This document shows positions 4,773 through 6,019 of a DNA stretch of 6,019 nt, in pieces; position 1 is the first letter of the stretch, and each line of letters starts with the position of its first letter. The position numbers were made by a program, and so were the translations under genes. The stretch is taken from positions 1-6,019 of the forward strand of contig MAXL01000464.1 in NCBI GenBank assembly GCA_001751005.1, written 5' to 3'. Under the pieces are notes generated by a model. It ran no database searches, was not told the origin of the DNA, and worked only from the letters and a program-made list of their open reading frames with translations. The stretch comes from Desulfobacterales bacterium S5133MH16. GTDB taxonomy: Bacteria > Desulfobacterota > Desulfobacteria > Desulfobacterales > UBA11574.

Positions 4773-5297
4773 TCATAACTCAAGACGTTGCACCAGATTT
4801 TCCCATATCTTTTTGACTGCCTCACAACCTTCAGAATTTCCGTCAAATTCCACAATGGTTTTCCCCTGAACCATTGCCCGCGTGAAGGCAGGATCAAAAG
4901 GAATCCTCCCCATCACTTTAATGTTTCTTTGTTTTGCAAAGGCCTCAATGGCTTCTCCTTCATCAGGATTGAGATCAAACTTATTGATACACACCATGGC
5001 AGGAATCTTGAAAAAGGCGGCCAGCTCGGCCGCAAATGAGCCACACACCGCACTGGAGCCGCAACCATCGGTTTGAAATGATGCCTTTTTGACTTTCTCA
5101 TTTTTAAATTTCAAAAAAATCTGTATGGTATCACCACATGAACCTGTGATGCGTCCATATCCATCGGGGTTATCCATGGTACCCATATACAGAGGCTTGA
5201 GCCACCTTTGAAACGCGACATCCCCATAGTCTTCTCTTGTCTGCTCAAAAATCTGGTTCTGTAGCTCTTCAACAAAATTATCAAAGTCCTTACTCAT
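4773..5297 (-). CDS. Chimeric ORF: NifU/IscU-like N-terminal part joined to a MinD-type ATPase C-terminus
   Basis: A 174-codon frame with two unrelated halves. Residues 1 to about 92 are a NifU/IscU-type Fe-S scaffold of the kind found in anaerobes: RWLKPLYMGTMDNPDGYGRI, TGSCGDT (Cys54) and TDGCGSSAVCGSF (Cys79, Cys85). The scaffold normally goes on for about 50 residues to its third cluster cysteine in an HC motif, which is absent. From about residue 93 the sequence is the end of a ferredoxin-type MinD ATPase: FFKIPAMVCINKFDLNP, then GRIPFDPAFTRAMVQGKTIV. The P-loop and Fe-S insert are absent. The junction lies near 5018-5030, where both families can read 'AELA'. The start at 5297 has GAGG 8 bases upstream; a start at 5384 is less likely. 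It probably arose by deletion. It may be translated, but neither half looks functional. Confidence 0.8.
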   Translation of the reverse strand: MSKDFDNFVEELQNQIFEQTREDYGDVAFQRWLKPLYMGTMDNPDGYGRITGSCGDTIQIFLKFKNEKVKKASFQTDGCGSSAVCGSFAAELAAFFKIPAMVCINKFDLNPDEGEAIEAFAKQRNIKVMGRIPFDPAFTRAMVQGKTIVEFDGNSEGCEAVKKIWENLVQRLEL

Positions 5298-5434
5298 CAG
5301 CTTTTCCTCTTGGGATTGCGATATTGCGCAAGTAATGTTTCCATATAAGGTGATGCATTGCGTCACCGCCTGATCACAAAGCATCTATTGCATCAGCTTA
5401 CTGTGTTAATTCGCTGTGACGTTTTATTTCTGTT
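5298..5434. other. Spacer between the Mrp-NifX gene and the NifU-MinD chimera
   Basis: This 137-base gap holds the near-palindrome at 5349-5367. The NifU frame is open upstream to an ATG at 5384, but that extension has no family-like residues and no ribosome-binding site I would trust. The gap could separate two transcription units or be what remains after an older loss. Confidence 0.4.
5349..5367. promoter_or_regulatory. Near-palindrome upstream of the NifU-MinD chimera
   Basis: GGTGATGCATTGCGTCACC is a 19-base near-palindrome: nine-base arms with one mismatch around a central base. It lies about 52 bases before the chimera's start codon. A further copy of TGCATCA lies at 5389-5395, inverted relative to TGATGCA at 5351-5357. 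An operator is a reasonable reading; I see no clear -35/-10 pair to anchor it. Confidence 0.35.
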
Positions 5435-6019
5435 TTAATGGTCACAAACGTTCTCACCCAACACCAGTGTATTCGAAAGGTATTGGTTTGCCAGAGATTC
5501 CGGAGAATCCGTTGGAGCACCGGTAAATACCTCAATCCCATTTTCCCTCAGAAGTTGCTGCGCCCGTTCTCCCATTCCGCTGACAATAGCGACATCAGCC
5601 CCCTTCTCATTGAGCCATCGAGGCAGCACTCCGGGTTCATGGGTAGGGGGAATACGCATCTTGGTTTTTTTTATTTTTCCGTTTTGAGTTTCTATGAATG
5701 CAAAATGTTCACAATGTCCAAAATGAGCCGAGAGTTTTCCCCCGGACACGGGAACAACAAGTACTTTTGTACCTGCCGAATCTTTTTTTATGTCTGGCAA
5801 TTCATTTTTCTTTTGTGATTCAGGAACAGAGCCTGTCGGAGTTTTTGTTATTTTCACAATTTCATCAACGATCTTATTAAACTCCTGTGTGATTGAGAGT
5901 TCCTGGTTATCAAGAAGGCTCAAATCTCCCGCATCACCCCTCTTGACAATCTCCGGTTCCATGGGCAGGGTTCCTAAAAGCCTCAAGTTTTCTTTTTTTG
6001 CGGTCAGCATTCCACCTTG
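5435..6019 (-). CDS. Mrp/NBP35-type ATPase fused to a C-terminal NifX-family domain (5' end outside window)
   Basis: The frame is open to the right edge, so the N-terminal P-loop part is outside the window; 194 codons are visible. The first about 50 are the end of an Mrp/NBP35 Fe-S carrier ATPase: KKENLRLLGTLPMEPEIVKR, then GDAGD and a terminal helix. A charged linker (about residues 55-83, TKTPTGSVPESQKKNELPD) leads to a NifX/NafY domain: TKVLVVPVSGGKLSAHFGHC, HFAFIETQNGKI, then WLNEKGADVAIVSGMG and a usual end VLGENVCDH. This fusion of ATPase and cofactor-carrier domain is known in anaerobes of this kind. It would load and pass on Fe-S or related metal clusters in the cytoplasm. A Met at 6010 is internal, not the start. 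The next gene starts 137 bases downstream. Confidence 0.85.
   Translation of the reverse strand, partial: QGGMLTAKKENLRLLGTLPMEPEIVKRGDAGDLSLLDNQELSITQEFNKIVDEIVKITKTPTGSVPESQKKNELPDIKKDSAGTKVLVVPVSGGKLSAHFGHCEHFAFIETQNGKIKKTKMRIPPTHEPGVLPRWLNEKGADVAIVSGMGERAQQLLRENGIEVFTGAPTDSPESLANQYLSNTLVLGENVCDH

Noticed and set aside
6002..6010. ATG at 6010 as the start of a short NifX protein.
   Set aside because: The frame stays open to the window edge, and the residues around it match the inside of an Mrp ATPase.

Overview
The window looks like a chromosomal segment of an anaerobic, probably sulfate-reducing bacterium of the Desulfobacterota (old Deltaproteobacteria). I infer this from the gene content, not from any marker gene: NifX-type cofactor-carrier domains, Mrp/MinD-type ATPases, a NifU-like scaffold, a glycine-rich DUF5320 protein, a CooT-like nickel protein, an FmdB zinc ribbon, a DUF1638 protein and a pterin-type metallo-hydrolase. 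Families of this kind often sit together in such genomes in clusters for metal and Fe-S cofactor assembly.

Layout. All genes but one lie on the minus strand. Reading from the right edge: the 3' part of an Mrp ATPase fused to a NifX domain (5435-6019, 5' end outside the window); a NifU-like N-terminal half joined in frame to the C-terminal end of a MinD-type ATPase (4773-5297); a frameshifted remnant of a second fmdB (4604-4749); a small J-domain protein (4208-4579); a very short coupled reading frame with an internal stop (4077-4211); an intact metallo-beta-lactamase-fold hydrolase (3201-4040); a remnant of a MinD/CooC-type ATPase (3057-3198); a CooT-like nickel protein (2835-3035); and a 5'-truncated, frameshifted moaA (2459-2820). 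A strong stem-loop (2382-2447) separates this block from the convergent plus-strand DUF5320 gene (1947-2369). The non-coding stretch 1311-1946 holds a promoter for each of two divergent units, a phased array of GTAACG boxes and a GC-rich, hairpin-forming island. To its left, DUF1638 and fmdB form a minus-strand pair (379-1310), followed by a gap and the first 35 codons of a NifX-family gene that runs off the left edge.

How it fits together. The intact genes point to handling of metals and Fe-S or molybdenum-type cofactors: carrier (NifX), ATPase carrier (Mrp), scaffold (NifU), zinc ribbons and a nickel protein. The most striking property is decay. Four minus-strand genes keep their 3' ends and have lost their 5' ends, and three of these also carry a one- or two-base frameshift. 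One junction made an open chimera (NifU-MinD) instead of a dead gene. The segment reads as an eroding cofactor-assembly cluster, with the intact genes among the remnants as likely survivors. I see no CRISPR array, tRNA, rRNA or transposase gene.
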